64,000 bases of DNA from Yponomeuta sedellus (Eukaryota; Arthropoda; Insecta; Lepidoptera; Yponomeutidae): contig OW203747.1 in assembly GCA_934045075.1 (NCBI GenBank), forward strand, positions 12,181,894 to 12,245,893. Reading direction: 5' to 3'. The notes below the pieces were generated by a model. That model worked only from the letters and a program-made list of their open reading frames with translations, was not told the origin of the DNA and searched no databases. The stretch's first letter is position 1, and the number at the start of each line of letters is the position of its first letter. Position numbers and translations under genes: made by a program. Shown here in pieces: positions 21,404 through 31,790 of this stretch.

Positions 21404-21483
21404 TATTCCTTTTGTTGCTAGTGCAACAAAATTATTCCTTTTGTTGCTAGTCCTCAGCACGGGCTAGTGCCCGTGCTGAGGAC
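21404..21483. repeat. Short direct repeat and 34-nt hairpin
   Basis: The sequence attccttttgttgctagt is present at 21404-21421 and 21434-21451. It is followed by gtcctcagcacgggc/tagt/gcccgtgctgaggac, a 15-bp stem with a 4-base loop (21450-21483). The hairpin is made from the tRNA-like family's outer end and its inverse, and may mark a head-to-head junction. Confidence 0.7.
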
Positions 21484-21640
21484 AGTTTTAAAAACCTATT
21501 TAGAGGCTAAAAATTCCGCTCACGCCAAGACTCGAACCCGCGACCTCTGGCCAACAGTACCCGCGCTCTCCCAACTGAGCTAATGGGCAAGTGCCGGCAT
21601 CAGCGAACCTCTTTACAATATTCTCTGTGTTATTTATGCT
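21483..21640 (-). repeat. tRNA-like repeat, divergent copy
   Basis: The sequence ttttaaaaacctatttagag, aagactcgaacccgcgacct and gctctcccaactgagctaat contains the body at about 21515-21592. It shows several changes (ggccaacagtacccgcg in place of the usual anticodon arm). Confidence 0.65.
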
Positions 21641-22040
21641 TGCCATCATTAACTTTAAAAGCCAAAACATTAGGTACTCGTACTTTTATTACAAAAATAG
21701 GTAGGTAATACTTACTGCTGAGGCTTGACACACGAACAGCAACCGTTCACGAGCATAAACGCAGGGGTCGGCCATCATGACGCAGGAAGGAAATACACGA
21801 AAAACATTATCGCATAAGTTAATTGAGCAATAAATGAGTTAGGTAAAGAGGGCCACGCCAATAAAATCGTAATTGAAACAACTTTTTTTATGTATTATTT
21901 AATTGTACTTCGCTGGCCGTTTTACGGCCCCCGGAACAGTTTTCGCTGGGCTGACCCGCACGTAGCATTTCAGGATGTATTCTTAAACCTTCGACAAGTA
22001 AGCTTGAAACTAAAGTTCAGTTACTAACTTTGGTTTCAAG
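21640..22040. other. No gene seen
   Basis: No gene or repeat was recognised. Confidence 0.25.
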
Positions 22041-22047
22041 CGTTATT

Positions 22048-22130
22048 ATTGTATGGAATCAGGCGTTACTTTGCGGAAATCCATAATACCATTAAAAAGT
22101 AAAAAAATACTTTGCTAAATCCCGCAAGCA
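22048..22130 (-). repeat. Foldback family, partial copy
   Basis: The sequence tgtatggaatcaggcgttac, tttgcggaaatccataatac and attaaaaagtaaaaaaatac matches the end of the foldback element at 49822-50139 in reverse. Only one arm is present. Confidence 0.6.
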
Positions 22131-22339
22131 CTAACGTTATTTTTAAGGTTTCCGACCCGGAAACCCGGATTATTTATTTATTGTTAGTTAAATTATGGAT
22201 CCTGAAAAAAAAACATCGTGAGGAAACCCGAGCTAGATTCCTGAGAGAGGAAACAAGAATCTTAACTAACAATTTAGTTCACAATTATGGATTCATATGG
22301 TGTAGCTAACAACTGATTCATTCAGATGATTTGAGAAAA

Positions 22340-22450
22340 GATGGTCAGTGTGGGGTTTTTTTCCCGCTGCCTTTTTCTCCCCTGCTCTACGGCCCGAAGG
22401 TCACATTTACATTATGCATTGTCATTCAGTAAACAGAATGTAAATTCAAA
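22340..22450 (-). repeat. Repeat F copy
   Basis: The sequence agatggtcagtgtggggttt, cccgctgcctttttctcccc, ggcccgaaggtcacatttac and gtaaacagaatgtaaattc has copies at 48600-48715 and 52085-52210 in the other direction. Its class is unknown. Confidence 0.6.
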
Positions 22451-22585
22451 AACCTCTGGCTCGGATAGCCAGAGGTTGCGAGTTCGAATCCCGGCATGGG
22501 TGAAATTTTTAGCCTCTAAATAGGTTTTTAAATTTGTCCTTGGCACGGGTTAGTGCATTAAAAATAAAAATAGTATAAGAATGTA
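22450..22585 (+). repeat. tRNA-like repeat, 3' half
   Basis: The sequence ggctcggatagccagaggtt, gcgagttcgaatcccggcat and gcacgggttagtgcattaaa gives the T-arm and tail only. Confidence 0.6.
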
Positions 22586-22738
22586 AATTCTTTACTTTGA
22601 AATTCAATTTGAGTTGATTGATTCAATTTGCCCCTAATCGCACCAAATCCTGAATGTTTCCTAACGATTCCATTCTACTTGACGTAGCAAATTTTAGGAT
22701 TCCGACAGGATTTCGTGCTCATAATAGGACTTTGAAGA

Positions 22739-22965
22739 GTTAAGTAATATCAGGCGCGGTCACGTGCAGGATGTTATCCGAGCGCTTCCGTGCTTCGCAA
22801 GGCTCGTTGTTTGTGCCGGCTGTCATGTAATGGCAGTTGTTAAGCCATGTCAGAGAACTTATGGGCGGCTTGATAACTTCTGACAGTAAGGCCCGCCACT
22901 GTCTTGCAAGCCTCCACCAATCCGTACTTAGCCCCCGTGGCGGAGTATGGCCTATACCTATAGTT
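22739..22965 (+). repeat. 5S-SINE, internally deleted
   Basis: The sequence tcaggcgcggtcacgtgcag gatg comes first, then it jumps to ttatccgagcgcttccgtgc and continues to gagtatggcctataccta. The 5S-like head is present only in part. Confidence 0.65.
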
Positions 22966-23238
22966 AGAATATTTTCGGGGCTTAATCGCGTAGTAATTTA
23001 TTGCTATTAAAGTAATTTATTGCAAAATTCATATAGCCTATTTGGCTATATGAATTTTGGCAAGGGTTAAATTTTAAAAAAATGTGGTCATATTCCTACA
23101 CTATATATAGACCCTCTGTGCAAAATTTCAGCTTCCTAGGTCCAACGGCTTGGGCTGGGCGTTGATGAGTGAGTCAGTCAGGACCTTGAATTTTATGTAC
23201 AATATAGATAATCCTTTTGTGATGATATATATTTATAA

Positions 23239-23314
<76 letters not shown>

Positions 23315-23720
23315 AGAGTAAATGTACGAGGGTGTGCTTAATTCAAGAAGCGTTCTCTTCTAGCAAACCTTCGGTGATGAAGAGACTGGCAAAGGGTAGA
23401 GCAAGAAAAAAAGTGAAATACAATACAAAACTTACATAAAACATTGGGAGAGACATTTACTTAGACAGGGGAGGAGGAAAGGGCTGAATAATAAAAATTA
23501 TGTTTACCTAAGCTACACACACGATTACCTCGACGTTTCGACGACGTTACAGTCAACCTGGTCACAAGAAGACTGATGGCTGGCACCCGTTCGCATCTTC
23601 GGCTGATGAGGTTTCAGACTACCCTCAATCAGCTATCACAAAGCACTATTAGGGTTGCGACACACTACACTGACAATGTCGGACGATAAGCCATGTGATT
23701 AAGCCCCGAAAATATTCTAT
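22963..23720. mobile_element. Terminal-inverted-repeat element carrying (AT)35
   Basis: The left end is tagttagaatattttcgggg cttaatcgc (22963-22991). The right end is the inverse (gattaagccccgaaaatatt ct, 23698-23719). Inside are a 16-bp stem hairpin (caaaattcatatagcc, 23023-23059) and an uninterrupted (AT)35 run at 23241-23310. A shortened relative with the same left end is at 26850. No transposase frame is seen. Confidence 0.6.
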
Positions 23721-23724
23721 GTGT

Positions 23725-24420
23725 ACAAGTCGCGAAAGTTTAAAATATGTTATGGCCTATACCGTCCTTGGCAAAGAGACCTCGGCAAAATGTGTTGATG
23801 ATGATGACGCGATGAAAACGTAACCATCTTTGTTTTCGTAATCGAATATATAACCAGCAACCCGATTCCCTAGCTATTTTAGAGAATAAGTTTTCGAACG
23901 CAGGAAACGTTTCTGAATCGCCCACCTACATCCCTTTTCCACCACCCACCATGACTCCAATTAACGACCGACAGCGGAAGAGAAAAAAAAAAACGTTTTA
24001 AATAGACTCGTTCCAGATTACTTAATTGACGTTTCCTTTGGAAAGTTCGCACTTTGTTCTCGTCGTTCGGTGATCATCTGCGTTTTCGCTGTATCAGTTA
24101 GACAGTTTAGGTCATCAGAAGTGGGAGTTGTGTGACCAGGAAAACAAGTCTACTAAATGCGGACTGCACACGACCGTGAAGCTTGGAAAACCATTGATTA
24201 TGCCTAAGTCCTGCAGTGGGCGTCAAATGGCTGACGATGATGATGAAATGCAGTCGTGATATATTGAAATTCACTGATAATACATAAACCGTGATCTAAC
24301 GAACGATAAAATCTAATCACACAGTGGTCTGTTTCAAGAAAGTTGATTATGTTCAGAAGATATTAAAAAAAAAAACACTTCAGTTTTACTTATTAACAAA
24401 TAATAGTCTATATTATAATA
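23725..24420. other. No gene; RTE tail at 24180-24245
   Basis: The segment gcttggaaaaccattgatta tgcctaagtcctgcagtggg, cgtcaaatggctgacgatga is an RTE 3' end on the plus strand. At 23748-23805 a short variant of the 5S-SINE 3' end with tgatgatgatg is visible. The rest is unassigned. Confidence 0.45.
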
Positions 24421-24423
24421 TAG

Positions 24424-24785
<362 letters not shown>

Positions 24786-24954
24786 ATAGGTTTCATAAAA
24801 TAAAATATCTGTCGAAAAAAATCTCGAAATATCAGGACGAATTCTGATTCCAGACTAGTGCAACATACAATGTGAAATAAACACGGATCGTATATACGTA
24901 ATCAGTCGTGTTAACCGCGGGCTCAAACCATGATGTCACAGCTTGCGCGTAAAC

Positions 24955-25205
24955 GCCTTAGTGAGACCCGAGGATTCCGCACTTGCCCTTATAGTTGGGC
25001 CATTGTACGTAGCAAGCTCTGAAGTATGTCAACACTTCAGACACTAGGGGTTCCTCACGATGTTTACCATCACGGTAAGCGAGTAGTATTGCTACATATA
25101 ACTTCACAACTTAAATATCAAAGTTATCGATACATGCCGGGACTTTAACCTACGACCTCCCGATTGAGACGCCGCCGTTTTACCGCTTCGCTACCACCGC
25201 AATGG
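24955..25205 (-). repeat. SINE-B copy, diverged, with tRNA-like head
   Basis: The sequence ttcctcacgatgtttaccat, cgcgagtagtattgctac-type order (here taagcgagtagtattgctac) and gccgggactttaacctacga, then cgctaccaccgc, matches SINE-B on the minus strand. The B-box is altered. Confidence 0.5.
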
Positions 25206-25280
25206 ACCCTGGAGGCGGTCCTATTCTTAGTAGAATTTCCTAATGATTCGCGACATTCAACTTTAGTTATATATTAAACG

Positions 25281-25646
25281 GAAGCGCTCGTGGCCTAGGC
25301 GAACCGAGTGATTGGAATCAATCACTTGGTTAAGCAACAACAGGCGCGGTCAGGTACGGGATGGGTGAGCGTCCCGTGATTACCGCTAGTGGCATTTTTC
25401 CGAGCGCTTCCGTGCTTCGCAATGCACGTTAAGCCGTTGGTGCCGGCTGTCATACAATGGCAGTCGTTAAGCCGTATCAGAGGCCTTATGGGCGGCTTGA
25501 TAACTTTTGACAGTAAGACCCGCCACTGTCTTACAATCCTCCACCAACCCGGACTTGGCCCCCGTGGTGGAGTATGGCCTAACCTTCCTGCGATGCAGGA
25601 AGAGACCCGTGCCCCAGCAGTGGGGACATACAAGGGTTGATAACGA
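25281..25646 (+). repeat. 5S-SINE, full length, best 5S match
   Basis: The 5' part is gaagcgctcgtggcctaggc gaaccgagtg. From about 25310 the sequence follows 5S rRNA: attggaatcaatcacttg (5S: cgatcaccgaag), gttaagcaacaacaggcgc (5S: gttaagcaacgtcgggc), ggtcag, and ggatgggtgagcgtcccg (5S: ggatgggtgaccgcctgg). These cover the A, intermediate and C promoter elements. The 3' part runs to gacatacaagggttgataac. Frames of 103 and 83 aa over it are shadows. Confidence 0.8.
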
Positions 25647-25750
25647 AAACGGATCTAATAGCGATTATTTATTAGGTAAAACATAATTACCTTATATCCC
25701 GACGTTTCGGCAGCGTTACAGTGGCCGTGGTCTCGGTTAACTGAAGTGGC
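25647..25750 (+). repeat. Small MITE-like repeat (cgtttcggcagcgttacag)
   Basis: The sequence gcgattatttattaggtaaa, cgacgtttcggcagcgttac and gtggccgtggtctcggttaa has close copies at 62907-63017, where short inverted ends atattaaacg and cgtttaatat are visible, and at 54966-55045. Confidence 0.55.
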
Positions 25751-26845
25751 GAGTAAAGTCAATTATTGTAGGTAGTCACTTTTAATTTTAAGTGACTAAT
25801 AATACTCTCTATGTCCACGGACAGGTTCGGTGATAAGGCGCGTGATTTGTATTTACATAGCACTGGATTCCACGTTCTTGAAAGCTTGAAACCATCCTCT
25901 CTGTTCTTAGTAGACTGATACACAGAATCTGTCGTGTAAGCACAGAGGTCTATCCATAATCTGTGATCTGACCTCCCGTCGATGGATTGTTTTCACAGAT
26001 TGCGATTATATTAGATTATTGGGACACGCAACTACGAAAATGGACTGAATTCTCAATCTGGGATAGCTAAAAATGTATCAGGATTGGTTATTGGGTTAGG
26101 GCGTTAGTAGACTTCTATTCTTAGTAGACTTGAGGTTCAGTGGTTGTACACGTGTGGCTTTGCGCGCTGAATGAAAATCTTGAAGGGGCGCGGCTGAAAG
26201 CGAAGTGGGATCGGAAAATTGCAGTGGGATTACGTACCTAAGTCTTTTCATCTATTAATACGAGTCACGTGCGTCGCAAAACTGATTTCGAACGCTGCGC
26301 TAGAAGGGGATGGAACGATCCGGCTCACTTGAAAGTTGAGACAGCTATAGATTTTGTAATTCTGATAAAGAAGTAGTTAGAGCTGAAACAAAAATGTAAG
26401 TTGTTTGTTGGAAACCAAAATTGTGACTTAAGTACATTTGTTTAGGTACTTAAAACAATGTAAACATGTCTTTTTAAAAAACCTATTTAGACGCTAAATA
26501 GTCTTTTTATTTCGAAATACACGCCTTAAATAAAATTTTTACACTTTCATGAAATACAAGTCAAATGTAACTATTTTGATTTAACAAGTTTGTATTTCGA
26601 TGTAAAGACTTATTAAGATTGTCTACATTTTTTAAGTACCTAAACAAATATACTATAGGTAAAGTAATGTTTAAGTAGAATAAAGGGTCCTGCATTTTTT
26701 CCCAATACAATTCAATTTCGTTGAAATTAGTAAACCGTTCTGACCATATTTTCCCGAAGATGGTCAGAGTGGTTTTGTCAAATCAACTAAACGAAATACA
26801 TCAGTTGCTGTCTATGAGGTATATTCCATGATTGCTATCAATAAC
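25750..26845. other. No gene seen
   Basis: No coding signal is seen. A small palindromic stretch around 26440-26640 (tacatttgtttaggtactta aaa and its complement) suggests an old inverted-repeat element: aagtacatttgtttaggtac at 26429 and ttaagtacctaaacaaatat at 26632. Confidence 0.35.
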
Positions 26846-26849
26846 TTTT

Positions 26850-27015
26850 ATAGTTAGAATATTTTCGGGGCTTATTCGCGTAGTAATTTATTGCTATTTT
26901 AGCAGAGCAGAGAAGACTGATGGCTGGCACCCGTTACCCTCAATCAGCTATCACAAAGCACTATTAGGGTTGCGACACACTACACTGACAATGTAGGACG
27001 ATAAGCCATGCGACT
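26850..27015 (+). repeat. Deleted relative of the 22963-23720 element
   Basis: The sequence tagttagaatattttcgggg cttattcgcg is followed by gaagactgatggctggcacc and tgtaggacgataagccatgc. It matches the two ends of the element at 22963 with the middle removed. Its right inverted end is missing. Confidence 0.6.
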
Positions 27016-27029
27016 TTTTACCACTCGAA

Positions 27030-27699
<670 letters not shown>

Positions 27700-27700
<1 letters not shown>

Positions 27701-28490
27701 AAAACGACTACAGTTTAACGGCCTTACTAATAAATAAGTTATACACTCTGAATAACTATTTGACGTATATCAATTTAAACTGGTTTATTCGCATTTAGCG
27801 TACAAATAACCAGTTTGTCAGACCTCGCGTAACGGCTGTATACACAGCTCATAACCTTTATTAGCAAGTCCGTTAATATGTACATGTTAGATGAAAGGTT
27901 TTCGAGAGGAACAGATTACGTTATTTCGTTTGACAGGCCGACCACAACAATTGATTTCAATCCATCAGCGGCCACTTTCCGTAATACAAACGAAAACAGC
28001 TATTTACGGAAGCGCTAGAAGACTAGCCCTGAAAAGGTCAAAGCTAAGACTAAAATAACAATCCGACAACGGGGAAATACGTTGTCTTTTGGAGTTTATC
28101 TACAGATCTACAGTCGATTCATCCTTACTCGTCCAATTTAGTAAACACGATTCGAACCTTCAAATTGACTTTTGGTGCGAAAACTAGACATTATCTCACA
28201 AGTTCACGAAATTTTAAAAACCTATTTAGAGGCTAGAAATTCCCAACAATTTCTCATCAATATTTCTAATACATTTTGGAAGGCGATTGTATACCTATCC
28301 TGCATGACATGCCAAAAATACTTTTCTGGAATAATGCTGTAGAGCGCGGTGGGACACGACGGGACATTGATTACCAGTACTTATTATTAATTAGTGGCTG
28401 ACCTCGCCAACCTTGTTATGTCTTATTAATTAGCCCTCGACCTATTCTCAGACCTACTAGATAAACACGAAAAAGTTCACAAATATCTGT
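27700..28490. other. No gene seen
   Basis: Only a scrap of the tRNA-like family (ttttaaaaacctatttagag gctagaaattcc, 28210-28243) is recognised. Confidence 0.3.
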
Positions 28491-28491
28491 T

Positions 28492-28929
28492 CAGGGTTCG
28501 AAAGGATAATTATTCGTGATGATTATCGTAATAATTATCTTGATAAAAATAGCTCGATAATTATCAATTGATAATAACAAAAAATTCGTTTATGCAAAGC
28601 CAACAAAATCAAGCAGCAAGATCTTAGTTGGCTATTAGGAATAAGTCAACATGTAGTTCTACTGCAGCTACGCAGCATCACACCCAATGGAAATAGAATC
28701 ATCATCGGATGAAGATATTCCTTTGGCATCTTTGGTCAATCCAATTTAATTTAGAATGTCGAATCTGATGGACACTTTTTACTTTAATTAATGTTAATTT
28801 GTGTTGGATTTTAAATAAAAATCTTAAAATAAAAATTTATTTTTGTTATGAAACAATATAGCAAATTAATTTCTTACACGGGTGATATTAGAGTAAGCAG
28901 CGTAATTATCTTGATAATTTCGAACCCTG
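28492..28929 (+). mobile_element. hAT-like remnant with CAGGGTTCGAAA ends
   Basis: The ends CAGGGTTCGAAA (28492-28503) and its complement TTTCGAACCCTG (28918-28929) are inverted and start with CAGGG, as many hAT elements do. Inside, a short frame at about 28688-28747 reads MEIESSSDEDIPLASLVNPI followed by a stop, which resembles the acidic C-terminal end of a hAT transposase (from memory). The 8-bp flanks (tatctgtt and tactggtt) do not match well. It is a heavily deleted copy, if the call is right. Confidence 0.5.
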
Positions 28930-29019
28930 TACTGGTTTTGGTACGAAACTTTGAATTCAAATTCAAAGTGGTAGGAGATACCGCGTAACGTTGAAATTCT
29001 ATAATTTTAAAGGTCCGAT

Positions 29020-29242
29020 ATGCGCGAACAAGCAAAAGAAAGTTTGCGTTGGTCGCCGCCGACCGTTAGAAGCTCGAACCAAAGTTTTTTACCTGCTTAT
29101 TGCTTTTGTTGCTGTATAGTCTGATTAATGCTGGTATTACTGTGAATGTAAAATGCAAATGAATGATTCAATCAATCAATTATTTCCTCGTTTGTTATAC
29201 TTTTTTGCACCACATTATATTACAGTATTAGCAAACGTGCGT
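29020..29242. other. No gene seen
   Basis: The sequence gctgtatagtctgattaatg and ttcaatcaatcaa suggest a retroposon end; it is otherwise unassigned. Confidence 0.25.
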
Positions 29243-29375
29243 GCATGCAACGACTTATGAACGTTAATGAAGCGGAGGTGATCTGTCAAGATCGTGGCAA
29301 GTGGCACTCCCTGGTCTCTACCTACCCCTCTGGGATACAAGCTTAAGGTTATGTTATGTTATTTCACAACAATAT
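29243..29375 (+). repeat. Repeat I copy
   Basis: The sequence gtgcatgcaacgacttatga, gaagcggaggtgatctgtca, gtggcactccctggtctcta and cctctgggatacaagcttaa matches 52757-52885 in reverse. The coding origin is unclear. Confidence 0.55.
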
Positions 29376-29439
29376 TTTATCAAAATAAAACTTGATACAT
29401 TTCGTCCTGACATTGTTCTTTATTTCTTAGGTGAGGTAA

Positions 29440-29580
29440 TCTTTGTGTAACTTATGAACGTTCCACTGCAAGGCACAGGCCTTCTCTTAGAGAGAGAGAG
29501 AGAGAGAGAGTAATTAACACGCGTGGCCACGGCTTTCAAGCGCTGAAGGAACAACTTTTTGTTAGGCTGTTAGCAAGTAA
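29440..29580 (-). repeat. SINE-B fragment with (AG)n
   Basis: The sequence cttatgaacgttccactgca, aaggcacaggccttctctta and gagagagagagagagagag is followed by taattaacacgcgtggccac. The AG run sits at the same SINE position as the CTGT array at 27115. Confidence 0.65.
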
Positions 29581-29720
29581 TCTTAAGTAACAAAAAGATA
29601 TTCTTTATCGCGAGCAGTAATTTCGAAAGATCGTTACATAAAATTTGTTCCACAGGCTAACTTATCTCTAACAGAGATCTCTTCCAGCCAACCTTAGCTT
29701 CGGGTTTATTAAGGCCCTTG

Positions 29721-30024
29721 CGGAGTGGTTAGTGCGAGTTTTTTAACTACTCGATCGCGTTAACGTAAACTCATATGGCATCGAGGAAGCGCCACCTAGC
29801 GGCCAGTATGGAAATTTAAATCGCTGAGTGCGAGTTGTAATGGTTTACGTTGAGAAGTGAACACGTTTACCAGCCAAAACACGAATAAACGCGAGTGCGA
29901 GTTGTACTGTGACAGCGTTTTGCCAGTTCGAACGGTTAACTTACTCATACTCACTATTCAATGCTCGATTAACGCGGTAGTAAAGTTATTAGATTGGATC
30001 TGTCAAACTCGCACTAAGCACTCT
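29721..30024. mobile_element. MITE, copy 1 (TIR cagagtgcttagtgcgagtt)
   Basis: The right end is aaactcgcactaagcactct g; the left end is cggagtggttagtgcgagtt, two changes from the perfect inverse. The body (actcgatcgcgttaacgtaa, cgaggaagcgccacctagcg, acacgtttaccagccaaaac) is about 90 percent the same as copy 2 at 57271-57574. The 80-aa frame inside is not a gene. The end beginning CAGAG could fit hAT, but no 8-bp duplication is visible. Confidence 0.65.
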
Positions 30025-30245
30025 GAAAATCAGTGTTGTGGGTGGAAACCCTCAGCTTATACTGAGGCCTTTTTTCCGCTGCATCGACATATTGTGTAGC
30101 GTTGGAATTTATGTTCATTTCATTCATCTGTAGTTCGTCTTTTATTCTGCTTTTGTTTTACTCCTGCTTTCTTTTCTGTATTTTCCTTTCCTGTAAAATT
30201 TTGTACGTCTATGTGGCGTTAAATAAATGTGTTTCTTCTTCTTTT
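30024..30245 (+). repeat. Retroposon 3' end (repeat H)
   Basis: The sequence tcagtgttgtgggtggaaac, cctcagcttatactgaggcc and ttttttccgctgcatcgaca leads to aaataaatgtgtttcttctt. A relative is at 14040-14130. It looks like a LINE 3' untranslated region ending with an aataaa-type signal. Confidence 0.45.
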
Positions 30246-30255
30246 TCTATTTCCT

Positions 30256-30612
30256 TTATACGAAGCGCTAGTGCCTAGTGGAACTAGCTAAGCAACAACA
30301 GGCGTGAACAGGTGCTGAATGGGTGACCGACCGTCCCGTGACTACTGCTAGTGGCATTTTTTCCGAGCGCTTCCGCGCTTCGCATGGCACGTTAAGCCGT
30401 TGGCGCTGGCTGTCATGTAATGGCAGCCGGTAAGCCATGTCAGAGGCCTTATGGACGGCTTTATAACTTCTGACAGTAAGGCCCGCCACTCTTACAATCC
30501 TCCACCAACCCGGACTTGGCCCCCGTGGTGGAGTATGTTCTAACCTTATTGCGATGCAGGAAGAGACCCGTGCCCACAGTGCCAGCAGTGGGGACATACA
30601 AAGGGTTGGTAT
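30256..30612 (+). repeat. 5S-SINE copy
   Basis: The sequence cgaagcgctagtgcctagtg, then tagctaagcaacaacaggcg tgaacaggtgctgaatgggt, is a decayed 5S-like head. The 3' part is well kept (ggacttggcccccgtggtgg to ggggacatacaaagggttgg). The 109-aa minus-strand frame is a shadow. Confidence 0.7.
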
Positions 30613-30619
30613 CTATATA

Positions 30620-31045
30620 TCTGTGCTATTAAATAATGTATAAAATGCAGGAAATAAATTGAAAGTCAAGCCAAGTTTCTCAATTTGAAAGCATTTTTTC
30701 CTCGTAACATGGAATTCGTATTTGGAATTCTGGGCTCTAGTTAGTTAGGTCACTAATGGAGTCCAATTTAAATGTTAAAGTTAGCACTAAGCACCGATTT
30801 CACGTCTGAATTTAAAGAGCCGAGTCTGCGTACAGACCAACCGTACTTGACCGTTAAAATCGTATCTTCGAGTTGGCGGTATTGAAAATATTTTATTTAT
30901 ATACTAAGCCCCCATTACACCGAACTGCGATGAATTCACTGTACTCTAAATTACAGCCTTAACTGAGATTACAGCTCTACAACGCATTTCACCAAAAAAT
31001 ATTATGTGATTCCAGATCAAATGTGAACTGCTGTAAATAATACAG
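30620..31045. other. No gene seen
   Basis: No repeat or coding frame is recognised. Confidence 0.25.
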
Positions 31046-31049
31046 AGAA

Positions 31050-31190
31050 TATTTTAAAAACCTATTTAGAGGCTAAAAATTCCACCCATGCCGGGATTCG
31101 AACCCGCGACCTCTGGCTATCCGTGCCAGCGCTCTAACCAACTGAGCTAATGGGCGACTCACCGGCATCAGTGAAATTTCAGCATTAAGT
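31050..31190 (-). repeat. tRNA-like repeat, well preserved body
   Basis: The body is at 31083-31157 on the minus strand: gctctaaccaactgagctaa in reverse for the D-arm, ccgggattcgaacccgcg for the T-arm. All four stems can form. The ttagaggctaaaaattccac outer end is present on the left. It is called a repeat rather than a gene because the same body occurs about ten more times with the same flanks. Confidence 0.7.
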
Positions 31191-31458
31191 AGTATTACAC
31201 TCGTGTGCTTTCGGCGAAAATCGAAGCCTGTACTTATATATAGAATTCAATTCAATTCAACCATTTATTGCCATAAATTACAGTACATTATGATGTTACA
31301 TCGATAAAATTGTAATGCTAATGTAATTTTACCGATACTGGCATAGCAATTTTAAAATTATTGAAATTTTAAATTAATATTTAGAATGCTTAAATAAGTA
31401 CACTAATATTTCATAAATTCAGCAAAGAATAAAAAATAACTGCATAAGATAAATACTG

Positions 31459-31730
31459 TTTATTGGACACCATACATAAACAAGTTACAAGTACGAGTTC
31501 TGCCACTAATTTAAATCGCCAGCAAAACTGCAGAAGCCTGCCGCACACAGTCGCACTGGAAACGCCGCTCGTAAAGATCGACGTTGCTGTACAGCAGTCC
31601 GACGCCGATATATCATTGGTAGGACAGGCACCCGTCCGTGACAGGCCCATGACTGATGGACTCGACTATTTGCTCCGCAGCGTCATCGTGACGGAGCAAT
31701 ACCGAGGACAATTGAGGAAAATCGGCTCAC
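31459..31730 (-). CDS. Possible 3'-terminal exon of a resident gene (tentative)
   Basis: On the minus strand, a strong 3' splice site (tatttattttcag) ends at 31731. The exon that follows has one open phase, giving EPIFLNCPRYCSVTMTLRSK and a TAG at 31666-31668. An AATAAA signal is seen at 31459-31464, about 200 bp after the stop. The segment is clearly richer in G+C than what surrounds it. No upstream exon is identified; the large transposon's left end lies about 60 bp upstream of the splice site. The opposite strand has a 129-aa frame (31463-31852) that I could not recognise and that runs into the transposon end, so it is the weaker reading. Confidence 0.3.
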
Positions 31731-31790
31731 CTGAAAATAAATACCAGCCTAGCGCGAGGAGAATTCGCCCACGGAGGGTTTTTATTATTT

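Noticed and set aside
25310..25385. A 5S rRNA gene
   Set aside because: Only the promoter part resembles 5S; the 5' and 3' ends do not pair as in 5S rRNA, and the piece is part of a dispersed repeat.
31083..31157. tRNA gene (cloverleaf with GGA in the anticodon position)
   Set aside because: All stems can form, but the same body with the same flanks occurs many times, often damaged or in inverted pairs, and a GGA (Ser) tRNA should have a long variable arm, which this lacks. It is a tRNA-derived repeat.
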